A DNA stretch of 43,525 nucleotides, from assembly GCA_947460595.1 (NCBI GenBank), contig CANHGS010000028.1:1-43525 (forward strand), read 5' to 3'. The notes beneath the pieces were generated by a model. That model saw nothing but the letters and a program-made list of their open reading frames with translations, made no database searches and was not told the origin of the DNA. This document shows positions 23,369 through 31,020 of the stretch, one piece after another (positions within the stretch are counted from its first letter, which is position 1; every line of letters starts with the position of its first letter). This DNA comes from Bacteroidota bacterium. Lineage in GTDB: Bacteria > Bacteroidota > Bacteroidia > Chitinophagales > Chitinophagaceae. A program made the position numbers and the translations under genes.

Positions 23369-23788
23369 TTATGCAAAGATCACAAACAATGCATAAATCA
23401 CACCTGGAACCCAGAATAATAAGGACAACAATAAGCTAATCCAGAATTTGGAATTAATGGCATTCTCATGAAGATAAACGGCTAATGGCGGCAACAAAAT
23501 TGCTAGGATGGCTAGAAGTACTGTACTTATTTCAACGTCATGAGATGCATTTGTAGCTTTATCTGCTTTGTAATTTTTCAACAAGGCTTTTGCATCAGTA
23601 ATTCTTGTTTTTCTTGCTGCTTTTGACAAAGATTTGAAAGACGCCAAAGCATTTTTTACCATCATTTCGTCTTCTTTAGATACGTATGCCGTAGCTGTAT
23701 CATTTTTAGTACTTACCACTGGTATACTTGCAATTACAGTAGTAGCTTGTATAGCAATAATACAGGCAATCATGATTTTCTTCTTCAT
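23369..23788 (-). CDS. Pmp3/YqaE-like membrane protein with exported N-terminal extension
   Basis: A 139-residue protein. The C-terminal 50 residues match the Pmp3 (YqaE, UPF0057) family: two hydrophobic helices with LLAILLPPLAVYLHEN between them and a second helix in SLLFWVPGVIYALFVIF. The normal family is only about 50-60 residues. Here an N-terminal signal-like helix (MKKKIMIACIIAIQATTVIA) and a roughly 65-residue Lys/Ala-rich segment precede it. Small proteins of this family affect membrane potential and salt tolerance in yeast and plants; the bacterial role is not defined. The extension may lie in the periplasm. It is alone on its strand and converges on kynA. Confidence 0.8.
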   Translation of the reverse strand: MKKKIMIACIIAIQATTVIASIPVVSTKNDTATAYVSKEDEMMVKNALASFKSLSKAARKTRITDAKALLKNYKADKATNASHDVEISTVLLAILAILLPPLAVYLHENAINSKFWISLLLSLLFWVPGVIYALFVIFA

Positions 23789-23935
23789 AATATTAAGGGT
23801 AGGTTTGGGTTATGCAATTATGCGCTGAATAAAAATACAAAAATTAAGCATTTTGCAAATTCATGGTTCAGTAATCTTTAGCAAACCTGTGAAATTTACA
23901 AATGGGCATCGTATCTTTAAACAAGAATTTTAATT

Positions 23936-24334
23936 ATGCGTCTTATCTCTTTAGTTGTTTTGATTTTTGCTATTTCCTGTTCTAGTAAACAAGTAGCCCT
24001 CTTACCAGCAGAGAATGCTTTTGATGCTGGAAGGGAGTTTATTGATGCCAAACTTAAAGGCGACTTTACAAAAGCAGCATTCTATATGGTTGCTGATGAA
24101 AAGAACCAAGAATTTTTAGCTGTTGCTGAAAAAGAATATAGACAAGAAGACAAGGAAGGAAGACAAGAACTAAGAACTGCTTCTATTAATTTAGAAAAAG
24201 TGGAAGACTTAGACAAAGCAGAAAGCATCATCTATTTTAGTAATTCTTTTGACAAAAAACCACAAAAAATTAAAATCATTAAAACCAACCAAGGTTGGTT
24301 AGTAGATTATAAATTTAGTTTTTTAACCCCTTAA
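23936..24334 (+). CDS. Small lipoprotein, DUF4878-like
   Basis: A 132-residue lipoprotein. MRLISLVVLIFAISCSSKQ has a lipobox with Cys15, so it is probably anchored in the outer or inner membrane. The mature part looks like a compact alpha+beta fold: GREFIDAKLKGDFTKAAFYM begins a helix followed by beta strands ending in KTNQGWLVDYKF, the pattern of DUF4878/NTF2-like lipoproteins. No function is known and no catalytic residues stand out. It is the first gene of a plus-strand cluster with ppa (24 bases later) and the TauE/SafE gene. A weak -7-like TATCTTTA lies 18 bases upstream. Confidence 0.65.
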   Translation: MRLISLVVLIFAISCSSKQVALLPAENAFDAGREFIDAKLKGDFTKAAFYMVADEKNQEFLAVAEKEYRQEDKEGRQELRTASINLEKVEDLDKAESIIYFSNSFDKKPQKIKIIKTNQGWLVDYKFSFLTP

Positions 24335-24358
24335 CTTATCTAAACCCAAAAGATTCAA

Positions 24359-24907
24359 ATGAAAACACAATATGTATTACACCCCTGGCACGGAGTACCT
24401 TATGGAGAAAATGCACCTAGGGTAGTTACTGCTGTTATTGAAATCCCGCAAGGTTCTAGATGTAAATATGAAATTGACAAACCCTCTGGTTTGTTGAAAT
24501 TAGACAGGGTTATTTTTTCTTCATTCTATTACCCCATCAATTATGGTTTTATTCCACAAACCTATGGTGGTGACAAGGACCCATTAGATATATTGGTGAT
24601 TACTTCTTTACCCGTTGTTCCTTTGACTTTGATGGAAGCCAAAGTGGTTGGGGTAATGCAGATGGTAGATGGAGGTGATCCCGATGACAAAATCATTGCT
24701 GTAGCAGCCAATGATCCAGGTGTAAATCACTATAATAATATAGAAGAATTACCCAAACATTTCTTTGATGAATTGCGTCACTTTTTTGAAGAATACAAGA
24801 AGTTAGAAAATAAGACAGTAGTTGTGGAAGAGTTTGGTGACAAAGCCAAAGCACTTTCTATTATCAATGAAGCCATTGTATTCTACAAAGAAACATTCAC
24901 ACCTTAA
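24359..24907 (+). CDS. ppa: Inorganic pyrophosphatase (family I)
   Basis: A soluble, magnesium-dependent enzyme that hydrolyses pyrophosphate and so drives biosynthetic reactions. The 182 residues carry all family I landmarks: EIPQGSRCKYEIDKPSG near the start, YYPINYGFIPQTYGGDKDPLDILV with the metal-binding aspartates near residues 62-85, and DGGDPDDKIIAVAANDP with more acidic ligands. The C-terminal KLENKTVVVEEFGDKAKAL region completes the fold. It is preceded by a small lipoprotein gene and followed nine bases later by a TauE/SafE-type transporter gene, which suggests one transcript. Confidence 0.96.
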   Translation: MKTQYVLHPWHGVPYGENAPRVVTAVIEIPQGSRCKYEIDKPSGLLKLDRVIFSSFYYPINYGFIPQTYGGDKDPLDILVITSLPVVPLTLMEAKVVGVMQMVDGGDPDDKIIAVAANDPGVNHYNNIEELPKHFFDELRHFFEEYKKLENKTVVVEEFGDKAKALSIINEAIVFYKETFTP

Positions 24908-24916
24908 TTAATTGTC

Positions 24917-25348
24917 ATGAGCACGGGTACCATTGTCATTCTCATCTTAATAGGTTTAGCTGCTGGCATTTTAAGCGGTTTAGTTGGTGTAGGTGGAGGA
25001 ATTTTAATGGTACCTGCCTTAGTATTGATTTTGGGATTTACCCAAAAACAGGCCCAAGGCACTTCTCTTGGTATTATGCTGCTACCTGTGGGAATCTTGG
25101 CCGTGATGCAATACTATAAGCAGGGTTACGTGAATTTTCAGATGGTATTCATTATTGCAGCAGCTTTTGTACTTGGTGGATTCCTAGGCAGTAAGATGGC
25201 ACTCAATATCAGTGACGAGAAAATGAAGAAGATTTTTGGTCTGATTCTACTATTGGTCTCTTTGAAAATGCTGTTTTTTGATCCGCCCGCTAAGAAAAAC
25301 CTCGAATCGGCAACAAAACCACCTGCAGAAATTTTAAAAAACCAATAA
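24917..25348 (+). CDS. Half-size TauE/SafE (TSUP) family transporter
   Basis: A 143-residue integral membrane protein with four predicted helices. The N-terminus contains the family signature GLAAGILSGLVGVGGGILMVPALVL (quoted in two parts: GLAAGILSGL and VGVGGGILMVPAL), followed by KQAQGTSLGIMLLP. Usual TSUP proteins have two such repeats and about 250 residues; this one has a single repeat and probably works as a dimer. The family moves sulfite, sulfoacetate or other organic anions across the inner membrane, and the substrate here is unknown. It follows ppa by nine bases. The Lys/Pro-rich C-terminal tail (about 20 residues) is cytoplasmic. Confidence 0.85.
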   Translation: MSTGTIVILILIGLAAGILSGLVGVGGGILMVPALVLILGFTQKQAQGTSLGIMLLPVGILAVMQYYKQGYVNFQMVFIIAAAFVLGGFLGSKMALNISDEKMKKIFGLILLLVSLKMLFFDPPAKKNLESATKPPAEILKNQ

Positions 25349-25377
25349 GCTGGGTTTCAAAATTGAAACCAGCCCCT

Positions 25378-25385
25378 TATCTTTG
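25378..25385 (+). promoter_or_regulatory. -7 promoter box for the 50-residue membrane protein gene
   Basis: TATCTTTG fits the Bacteroidota TAnnTTTG box. A start seven bases later gives a 10-base leader. A TTTC lies about 20 bases upstream as a poor -33 element. Confidence 0.5.
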
Positions 25386-25401
25386 CAAAAATTTAAATTA
25401 C

Positions 25402-25554
25402 ATGGAAGCAAAAGTATCTACTGGAAAATATTGGCTTTGGTTCTTTATTTGGCTTGGTATTATGATTACTTTATTGGTGGTTTATCGTGAGTTTTTCTGG
25501 TTGGCCCTACCTGGTACTGTTACTTACTTTGCAAAAGCAATGGATTTAATTTAA
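25402..25554 (+). CDS. Small single-pass membrane protein (50 residues)
   Basis: A short open frame beginning MEAKVSTGKYWLWFFIWLGI, with one long hydrophobic helix (about residues 9-30) and a second weaker hydrophobic stretch (FFWLALPGTVTYFAKAMDL). I do not recognise the family. Support for a real gene comes from a good -7 promoter box at the right distance, an ATG close to that box and a strong terminator just after the stop. The frame's longer upstream version would begin inside the promoter and was rejected. The function is unknown; proteins of this size often act as accessory subunits of membrane complexes, but nothing in the sequence says which. Confidence 0.65.
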   Translation: MEAKVSTGKYWLWFFIWLGIMITLLVVYREFFWLALPGTVTYFAKAMDLI

Positions 25555-25574
25555 TTCTACTTAATTGATTTAAT

Positions 25575-25608
25575 AAAAGAAAAGCAGCCCAAGGGTTGCT
25601 TTTCTTTT
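25575..25608. terminator. Bidirectional terminator, 16-bp stem
   Basis: AAAAGAAAAGCAGCCC pairs with GGGTTGCTTTTCTTTT (one G-U pair) around a two-base loop, between the convergent 50-residue membrane protein gene and the NlpC/P60 gene. The right arm overlaps the NlpC/P60 stop codon. The arms are A-rich on one side and T-rich on the other, so each strand has its own T-tract. Confidence 0.85.
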
Positions 25609-26377
25609 ATGGATGATACCTTTTAACAATTCTTAATTGATGCGTCCTTTCTCCTGTATCTGAGTTAATAATACCCATATTATCAATGGCGTCTATTCTT
25701 ACTTTACCTGAAGCGTGAATGATACTAGCATTGTCTAACATCATACCCACATGGGTAATCTTTCCTTCTGCATTATCAAAAAATGCTAAATCGCCACATT
25801 TTGCCTCTTGTAAAAAACCAATAACTTCTCCTAAGGCGGCTTGCTGATAGGCGTCCCTAGGCAATTTGATTCCTAAAAATCGGAAGACTTGTTGGGTTAG
25901 CCCACTACAATCAATCCCGAAAATGGATCTTCCTCCCCACAAATAGGCGGTATTCAAAAATTGACGAGAAACCCATTTAAGGGTAGCTTCATTAAATTGG
26001 GCTTCTGCCGGATTCCAAAACTTACCTTGATCATGAAATTCATAAGTACCAATTTTGGCACTCCCCTGTTCAAAAAAGTGCAAAGGGCTACCAAAAGATA
26101 CTTGCATGGGAGCTCCATTACAAGTGATGACCCTTAATACATCTCCGCTAAGACAGCCATTCCCATGTAAGGCTTGCGCTTCTGTTATTTCAACTAATTG
26201 ACTTTTTTGAATCCATCCAATATAGTCATCATATAGACTGCTTACTTTAATAAAATCCTTAGCGGTTTCTAGTATGCTTGCGGATTCCCCAAACAATAAT
26301 TGGCTCACCATTTCTGATCTATGTGAGGCTTCTAAGCGCATGGGGGTAACCGGAACAATAGGAGTAACAAAAGCCAT
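25607..26377 (-). CDS. NlpC/P60 (C40) cell-wall peptidase with SH3-like domain
   Basis: A 256-residue protein with an N-terminal bacterial SH3-like region (about 20-65), a middle linker domain (about 70-130) and a C-terminal NlpC/P60 domain (about 135-250). The catalytic cysteine is Cys157 in GIDCSGLTQQVF; His209 in ITHVGMML and His221 in IIHASG complete the site. Such enzymes cut gamma-D-Glu-diaminopimelate bonds in peptidoglycan stem peptides. No signal peptide is seen, as in cytoplasmic recycling enzymes of the YkfC-like type, so murein-peptide recycling is more likely than outer-wall cutting. The start is the ATG at MAFVTPIVPV; a TTG two codons upstream is less likely. It is divergent from the sigma factor gene. 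Confidence 0.85.
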   Translation of the reverse strand: MAFVTPIVPVTPMRLEASHRSEMVSQLLFGESASILETAKDFIKVSSLYDDYIGWIQKSQLVEITEAQALHGNGCLSGDVLRVITCNGAPMQVSFGSPLHFFEQGSAKIGTYEFHDQGKFWNPAEAQFNEATLKWVSRQFLNTAYLWGGRSIFGIDCSGLTQQVFRFLGIKLPRDAYQQAALGEVIGFLQEAKCGDLAFFDNAEGKITHVGMMLDNASIIHASGKVRIDAIDNMGIINSDTGERTHQLRIVKRYHP

Positions 26378-26448
26378 CTTCAAATTTTGGGTTAAGTTAT
26401 GGAAATTTACAAAAGTGGCATCTCTTTATAAATGCTTATTTTAAAGCA

Positions 26449-27018
26449 GTGCAAACCAATAGCTTCCAACATATCAGCGATCAGGAACTTTTAGATAGGT
26501 TTCGGCAAGACGGTAACAACCAATGGCTGGGGATTGTCTTACAACGCTATACCCTTTTATTATTGGGTGTTTGCATGAAATACCTCAAGAATGAAGAAGC
26601 CGCTAAAGACGCAGTACAACAGGTATTTCTCAAATCAATTGCTGAATTACAAAAATACGAAGTGGCTTATGTAAAAAGCTGGCTATATACCATTGCAAGG
26701 AACTATTGTCTGATGCAATTAAGAAATAAAAACAAAATGATGCCTGTTTTAGAAGATACAGCTTTGGCTCCTGATCAAGACCTCATGGATGCTATAAAAG
26801 AAAAAGAGCAGGTTTTACAGGAATTGGAGCAATGTTTAGAAGGATTAAAAGAGCCCCAAAAAACCTGTGTAACTTTGTTTTATCTTCAAAAAAAGAGTTA
26901 CCAAGAAATAGTTGATCAAACAGGCTTTAATTTATTGCAAGTAAAAAGTTATATTCAAAATGGAAAACGCAATTTGAAAATTTTATTATTGGAAAAATTG
27001 CAACAACACAATGGCTGA
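26449..27018 (+). CDS. RNA polymerase sigma-70 factor, ECF-like
   Basis: A 189-residue sigma factor with a GTG start; no in-frame ATG upstream fits, and an internal ATG start would lose region 2.1. Region 2 spans about 15-90 (DQELLDRFRQDGNNQWLG, then the AAKDAVQQVFLKSIAEL core and SWLYTIARNYCLMQLRNKNK), and region 4 lies at about 120-185 with the helix-turn-helix KKSYQEIVDQTGFNLLQVKSYIQNGKRNLKI. It should direct RNA polymerase to a small set of promoters in response to an unknown signal. Its end overlaps by eight bases the gene for a small membrane protein that looks like its anti-sigma factor. It is divergent from the NlpC/P60 gene. Confidence 0.9.
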   Translation: MQTNSFQHISDQELLDRFRQDGNNQWLGIVLQRYTLLLLGVCMKYLKNEEAAKDAVQQVFLKSIAELQKYEVAYVKSWLYTIARNYCLMQLRNKNKMMPVLEDTALAPDQDLMDAIKEKEQVLQELEQCLEGLKEPQKTCVTLFYLQKKSYQEIVDQTGFNLLQVKSYIQNGKRNLKILLLEKLQQHNG

Positions 27019-27364
27019 TTTAAGCAACATATTACCCAATGGTTCCCAACCAGACGAAGCCGCTATTAAACGGTACTTAGAAGGGGATGCCACGGCTGAA
27101 GAACGTTTTGCCATAGAAAACCAAATGTCAGACGAAGCATTCTTTAATGATGCCCTAGAAGGCCTACAGGAATTCAAAGACAAGGATTTGATGCAGGAAT
27201 ATGTGGCGCAACTAAACAAAGACCTTCAGAAACAAACAGATAAGAAAAAAGCCAGAAAACTCAAACGTGCTTTACAAGACCAAGACTGGACTATTATTGC
27301 TATAGTGGTAGTATTATTACTATGCTCCCTTGGTTACGCAGTGATCCATCTTTTACTGAAATAA
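27011..27364 (+). CDS. Probable membrane-bound anti-sigma factor
   Basis: A 117-residue protein with a soluble N-terminal region and one C-terminal membrane helix (IIAIVVVLLLCSLGYAVIHLLL, about residues 94-115). The N-terminal segment IKRYLEGDATAEERFAIENQ followed by MSDEAFFNDALEGLQEF is a pattern common at the N-terminus of Bacteroidota anti-sigma proteins, with the sigma-binding part facing the cytoplasm. No CHCC zinc-binding motif is present. The gene overlaps the sigma factor gene by eight bases and is surely co-translated with it. The assignment rests on this pairing and topology, not on a domain match. The repeat array begins about 20 bases past its stop. Confidence 0.65.
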   Translation: MADLSNILPNGSQPDEAAIKRYLEGDATAEERFAIENQMSDEAFFNDALEGLQEFKDKDLMQEYVAQLNKDLQKQTDKKKARKLKRALQDQDWTIIAIVVVLLLCSLGYAVIHLLLK

Positions 27365-27382
27365 AACATTCGAATTTCCCTT

Positions 27383-27657
27383 TTCTATCTTCACTTTCAT
27401 CTCTTCACTTTCATCTCTTCACTTTCTTCATTATTCATTCTTCACTCTTCATTCTTCATTCTTATCTCTTAACTCTTCACTTTCCTCTTCCTCCTCTCTT
27501 CACTCTTCACTCTTCACTCTTCACTTTCCTCTTCCTCCTCTCTTCACTTTCCTCTTCCTCCTCTCTTCACTTTCCTCTTCCTCCTCTCTTCACTCTTCAC
27601 TCTTCACTCTTCTCTCTTCACTCTTCACTTTCCTCTTCCTCCTCTCTTCACTCTTCA
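27383..27657. repeat. Heptanucleotide tandem array (TTCACTC unit) abutting the cupin_5 stop codon
   Basis: A 275-base pyrimidine-rich (plus strand) array with about 18 copies of TTCACT, arranged as runs of TTCACTC separated by TTTCCTCTTCCTCCTC spacers; the left end is more degenerate (TTCATTC, TTAACTC). On the minus strand it is (GTGAAGA)n. Its right end supplies the base pairs of the stop codon (TTCACTA, where CTA is the TAG of the cupin gene). Its left end lies near the anti-sigma stop. It resembles the array at 20534-20714 in unit, spacer and placement. Confidence 0.9.
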
Positions 27658-28170
27658 CTAAATTCTGCACAATTCCCTAATCAAATTTGCATGTTGGGGA
27701 AATTCCTCAACAAGTTCCTCCGCCTTGGCCAATTCAAAATCTGCAAAATCAAAACCTGGCGCTACGGTACAACCCACCAGGGAGAAAGCGGTGTTTGCTG
27801 CAGGCCTAGAGGCAAACCAAGCCCCAGCGGGAACAGTTGCTTGAAAGGTCTCACCTACTTGTAGTTGATTGCCCAATTGAATCATTTGAAGCTCCCCATT
27901 TTCTTGTAGTACAAAAATTTCCAAGGCTTGCCCTGCGTAAAAATGCCAGGTCTCATCACTCTTGATTCTATGAAATGCAGAAAAATTTCCTTGGTCTAAC
28001 AGAAAATAAATAGCAGTACCAAAATACCTATTCCCTTCAAATCTATTGGGCAATCCGTGTTGATGAATCCATTCAACAGAACGATAGGTTTCTTTATAGT
28101 AGCCCCCTTCTGGATGCGGCAGCATTTGATAGTGGGCAACTATTTGATCAATAGTAAGTTCTAATGTCAT
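27658..28170 (-). CDS. Cupin_5 (DUF985) family protein
   Basis: A 170-residue cytoplasmic protein with a single cupin barrel. Family landmarks are MLPHPEGGYYKETYRS near residue 16, FHRIKSDETWHFYAGQ with metal-type histidines near 80-92, a VPAGAWFASRP turn near 125 and SLVGCTVAPGFDFADFELA near 140. Cupin_5 proteins are common in bacteria, and their reaction is not established; sugar-related binding has been suggested from structure. The stop codon TAG is formed by the last repeat unit of the neighbouring heptad array. It sits 34 bases downstream of the MGH1-like glycosidase gene on the same strand, so the two probably share a transcript. Confidence 0.9.
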   Translation of the reverse strand: MTLELTIDQIVAHYQMLPHPEGGYYKETYRSVEWIHQHGLPNRFEGNRYFGTAIYFLLDQGNFSAFHRIKSDETWHFYAGQALEIFVLQENGELQMIQLGNQLQVGETFQATVPAGAWFASRPAANTAFSLVGCTVAPGFDFADFELAKAEELVEEFPQHANLIRELCRI

Positions 28171-28204
28171 GGGTTTATATTAATTCAATTCTATCAAAAC
28201 CTTA

Positions 28205-30868
28205 TCAATCCTCCTGATCTGTAGAAGGCTGATAAAGCGCTGTTTTTTTATGCTTAGGCGATACTTCATTAATCAGTTCTGCCACCAATGCTGTCCATCC
28301 ACTTTGGTGACTGGCCCCTAAGCCTCTTCCTGTATCTCCGTGAAAATACTCATAAAACAATACCAAGTCTTTGTTCTCTGGCAAACAATAAAACCAATTT
28401 TGCTCAGCATTCAATTGCCTACAATTGGCTCCGTCTAATTCAAACAAACTAATGACTCGCTTGGTCAATTCATTGGCTACTTCCGTTAAAGACATATAGT
28501 TGCCAGAACCCGTAGGATAGTCAATGGTCAAGGATTCATCATAGAATTCCCCAAACTTTTTAATGCTCTGTATGATCAAGTAGTTAATGGGCATCCACAC
28601 AGGGCCACGCCAGTTACTATTTCCACCAAAAAAATCGGAGGTACTATCTCCTGGATCATATTGAATAGAATAGTCCGTTCCTTCAATATTAACGGTATAT
28701 GGATGCTCCTCATGGTATTTTGACAAAGCCCTGATTCCTCCTGGAGACAAGAACTCTGTTTCATTCAACAGTCTTTGCAATAAAGCAATCAAACGCTCTT
28801 TAGGAATAAGAGAAATCAAAATCTTATCCTCTTCTACTTTTTCCTCATTGGGCCAGAATTTGTTATTCTTTTTACGATATTGTTCAAACCAATTGATGCG
28901 TTTGGTAAAGTCTTGTAATTTTTGGAATACCTGTTTGTTAATGATAGATACTGCAAACAATGAAGTAAGCCCTACAATAGATTGAATGCGCAATTGAATG
29001 GGTGCATGACCGGGAAGCCCCAATGTATCGTAATAAAACTTGTCTTCATCATTCCACATACCCATCTCATTCAAAGCTTCCGCAATCAATACAAAATGCT
29101 CAAAAAACTTGGTGGCTGTATCTTCAAAGGCTTCGTCATGCATAGATATTTCAATGGCCATATCCATTAGATTCAAGGCATACATACCCATCCAACTAGT
29201 GCCATCAGCTTGCTCTAATTGTGCCTCACTATGCAATTGAATGCTTCTATTAAAAACACCAATATTATCCAAGCCTAGAAATCCGCCTTCAAAAATATTA
29301 TTCCCATTTTTATCCTTTCGGTTAATCCACCAAGTAAAATTGATGATGAGTTTTTGAAAGATTTTTTTTAGAAATACAATATCGCCCTTGCCGGATTGCT
29401 TTTTTTCAATATGGTATACCTGTAATGCCGCCCAGGCTTGTACAGGAGGATTTACATCACTAAAATTCCATTCATATGCTGGTAACTGACCATCGGGTTT
29501 CATATACCACTCTCGCATAACCAAGAGTAATTGGTGTTTGGCAAAAGTAGGGTCTACCATGGCCATGGGAACACAATGAAAAGCCAGATCCCATGCAGCA
29601 TACCAAGGATACTCCCATTTATCCGGCATGAGAATGATATCCTGATTTTTTAGGTGCTGCCAATCATGATTTCTGCCATTTTTCCGATGCTCAGTTAATG
29701 GTGCAATCTTATCGCTATTGCTAATCCATTTTTCAATATCGTAGTGATAATATTGTTTGCTCCAAAGCAAACCTGCCAAGGCCTGCCTTTGTATATTTCT
29801 GGTGTCTGCACTCAAACTATCTGGAAGCACAGCTTCATAAAACGCATCAGCCTCAGCCTTTCTTTGCTGGAAGATAGCATCATACCCATTGGAAAAAGGA
29901 CTATCTATTAGCACATCTGCCAAACGCAGATAAACGGTTTTTGATTCACCGCCGGCAATATTCATTTTATATACTGGCGCAAACTTGGTTCCGGAGCTTT
30001 TCTTTTTCAATTCGTCAACATGCTTGTTGAGAATAATGGCGTCATTAAATGCGTCTTTTACAAAAATGGATTCATTGGGTGTACCAAATAACTTTTCTGT
30101 ATTGGTTTCATTCTCAGTAAAAAAACGATCATTTGCTTTTTGATAATACAGATAATAACTTCCAATCCGCTCATGCGTAGCCATAACCACACCTTCTTTT
30201 ACTTCTTCAATACTTGGTTTTTGATTCAGGTCATTTTGCTGCCAACGATTGTAAAACCATAGATTGGGCAAGATGGTTACTGGTGCAGTTTCCTTTCCCC
30301 TATTTACAATTTCTATCTTGATGCCAATATCTCTTTTACTGTATTTGGCATAAGTTATATAAACATCAAAATACTTGTTTTGATCAAAGACACCCGTATC
30401 CAGAATTTCGTATTCTGGTTCTAATTTGGTTCTATTTCTATTAACGTCTATTAATTGCTGATAAGGAAAAGCATCTTGGGGATACTTATACAGCATCTGC
30501 ATATAATAATGCGATGGTATATTGTCTAAGTAATAGTATAATTCCTTTACATCTTCGCCGTGATTGCCTTGGTAATTTCCCAAGCCAAATAATCTTTCCT
30601 TTAAAATATCATCTTTCTCGTTCCAGAGGGAAATTCCAAAACAGAGGTTACCAAAAAAATCCGAAATGCCCCCCAAACCATCTTCACCCCAGAGATAAGC
30701 CCTACTATGTGCATGATTAAATGGAAAATAATTCCAAGCGTCACTATTGCCACTATAATCTTCTCTTACAGTACCCCATTGGCGCTCCGAAAGATAGGGC
30801 CCCCATTGCTCTAAGGGAACTTTTCTGCCCGCGTTAACCTTTAATCGCTGCTGTTCCGCTGTCATCAT
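28205..30868 (-). CDS. MGH1-like (GH63-clan) glycoside hydrolase, cytoplasmic
   Basis: An 887-residue protein without signal peptide. The start is placed at the ATG pair giving MMTAEQQRLKVNAG; a TTG-started hydrophobic extension of 18 codons was rejected. The N-terminal third is a beta-rich domain with EDYSGNSDAWNYFPFNHA near residue 35. The C-terminal two thirds form an (alpha/alpha)6 barrel with DKWEYPWYAAWDLAFHCVPM near 445 (shown in part), FLGLDNIGVFNRS near 535, and the late NSNWRGPVWMPINYLI segment near 765. These are hallmarks of the mannosylglycerate hydrolase-like group within clan GH63, usually annotated as glucosidase. The substrate is unknown: mannosyl- or glucosylglycerate and short alpha-glucosides are candidates. 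It probably forms an operon with the cupin_5 gene. Confidence 0.82.
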   Translation of the reverse strand: MMTAEQQRLKVNAGRKVPLEQWGPYLSERQWGTVREDYSGNSDAWNYFPFNHAHSRAYLWGEDGLGGISDFFGNLCFGISLWNEKDDILKERLFGLGNYQGNHGEDVKELYYYLDNIPSHYYMQMLYKYPQDAFPYQQLIDVNRNRTKLEPEYEILDTGVFDQNKYFDVYITYAKYSKRDIGIKIEIVNRGKETAPVTILPNLWFYNRWQQNDLNQKPSIEEVKEGVVMATHERIGSYYLYYQKANDRFFTENETNTEKLFGTPNESIFVKDAFNDAIILNKHVDELKKKSSGTKFAPVYKMNIAGGESKTVYLRLADVLIDSPFSNGYDAIFQQRKAEADAFYEAVLPDSLSADTRNIQRQALAGLLWSKQYYHYDIEKWISNSDKIAPLTEHRKNGRNHDWQHLKNQDIILMPDKWEYPWYAAWDLAFHCVPMAMVDPTFAKHQLLLVMREWYMKPDGQLPAYEWNFSDVNPPVQAWAALQVYHIEKKQSGKGDIVFLKKIFQKLIINFTWWINRKDKNGNNIFEGGFLGLDNIGVFNRSIQLHSEAQLEQADGTSWMGMYALNLMDMAIEISMHDEAFEDTATKFFEHFVLIAEALNEMGMWNDEDKFYYDTLGLPGHAPIQLRIQSIVGLTSLFAVSIINKQVFQKLQDFTKRINWFEQYRKKNNKFWPNEEKVEEDKILISLIPKERLIALLQRLLNETEFLSPGGIRALSKYHEEHPYTVNIEGTDYSIQYDPGDSTSDFFGGNSNWRGPVWMPINYLIIQSIKKFGEFYDESLTIDYPTGSGNYMSLTEVANELTKRVISLFELDGANCRQLNAEQNWFYCLPENKDLVLFYEYFHGDTGRGLGASHQSGWTALVAELINEVSPKHKKTALYQPSTDQED

Positions 30869-31020
30869 CTCAAAAACAATTAGTACAATAATTAGCTGCT
30901 CAAACCAAAAATAAGGAATCAATATACAAACAAATGACCTTTTCTCACCGTCCTGTCAACCAACATGAACACCAGCGGTTGCATTTTCATTTCTATAAAA
31001 ATGACGCATTTAATAGCCCT

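Noticed and set aside
27322..27864. A 180-codon plus-strand open frame rich in Ser, Leu, Phe and His
   Set aside because: It is created by translating the TTCACTC array and runs antisense into the cupin_5 gene; the repeated peptide only mirrors the DNA repeat.
28205..30922. N-terminal membrane anchor on the MGH1-like glycosidase
   Set aside because: The hydrophobic stretch depends on a TTG start; the first ATG pair matches the conserved N-terminus, so the enzyme is taken as cytoplasmic.
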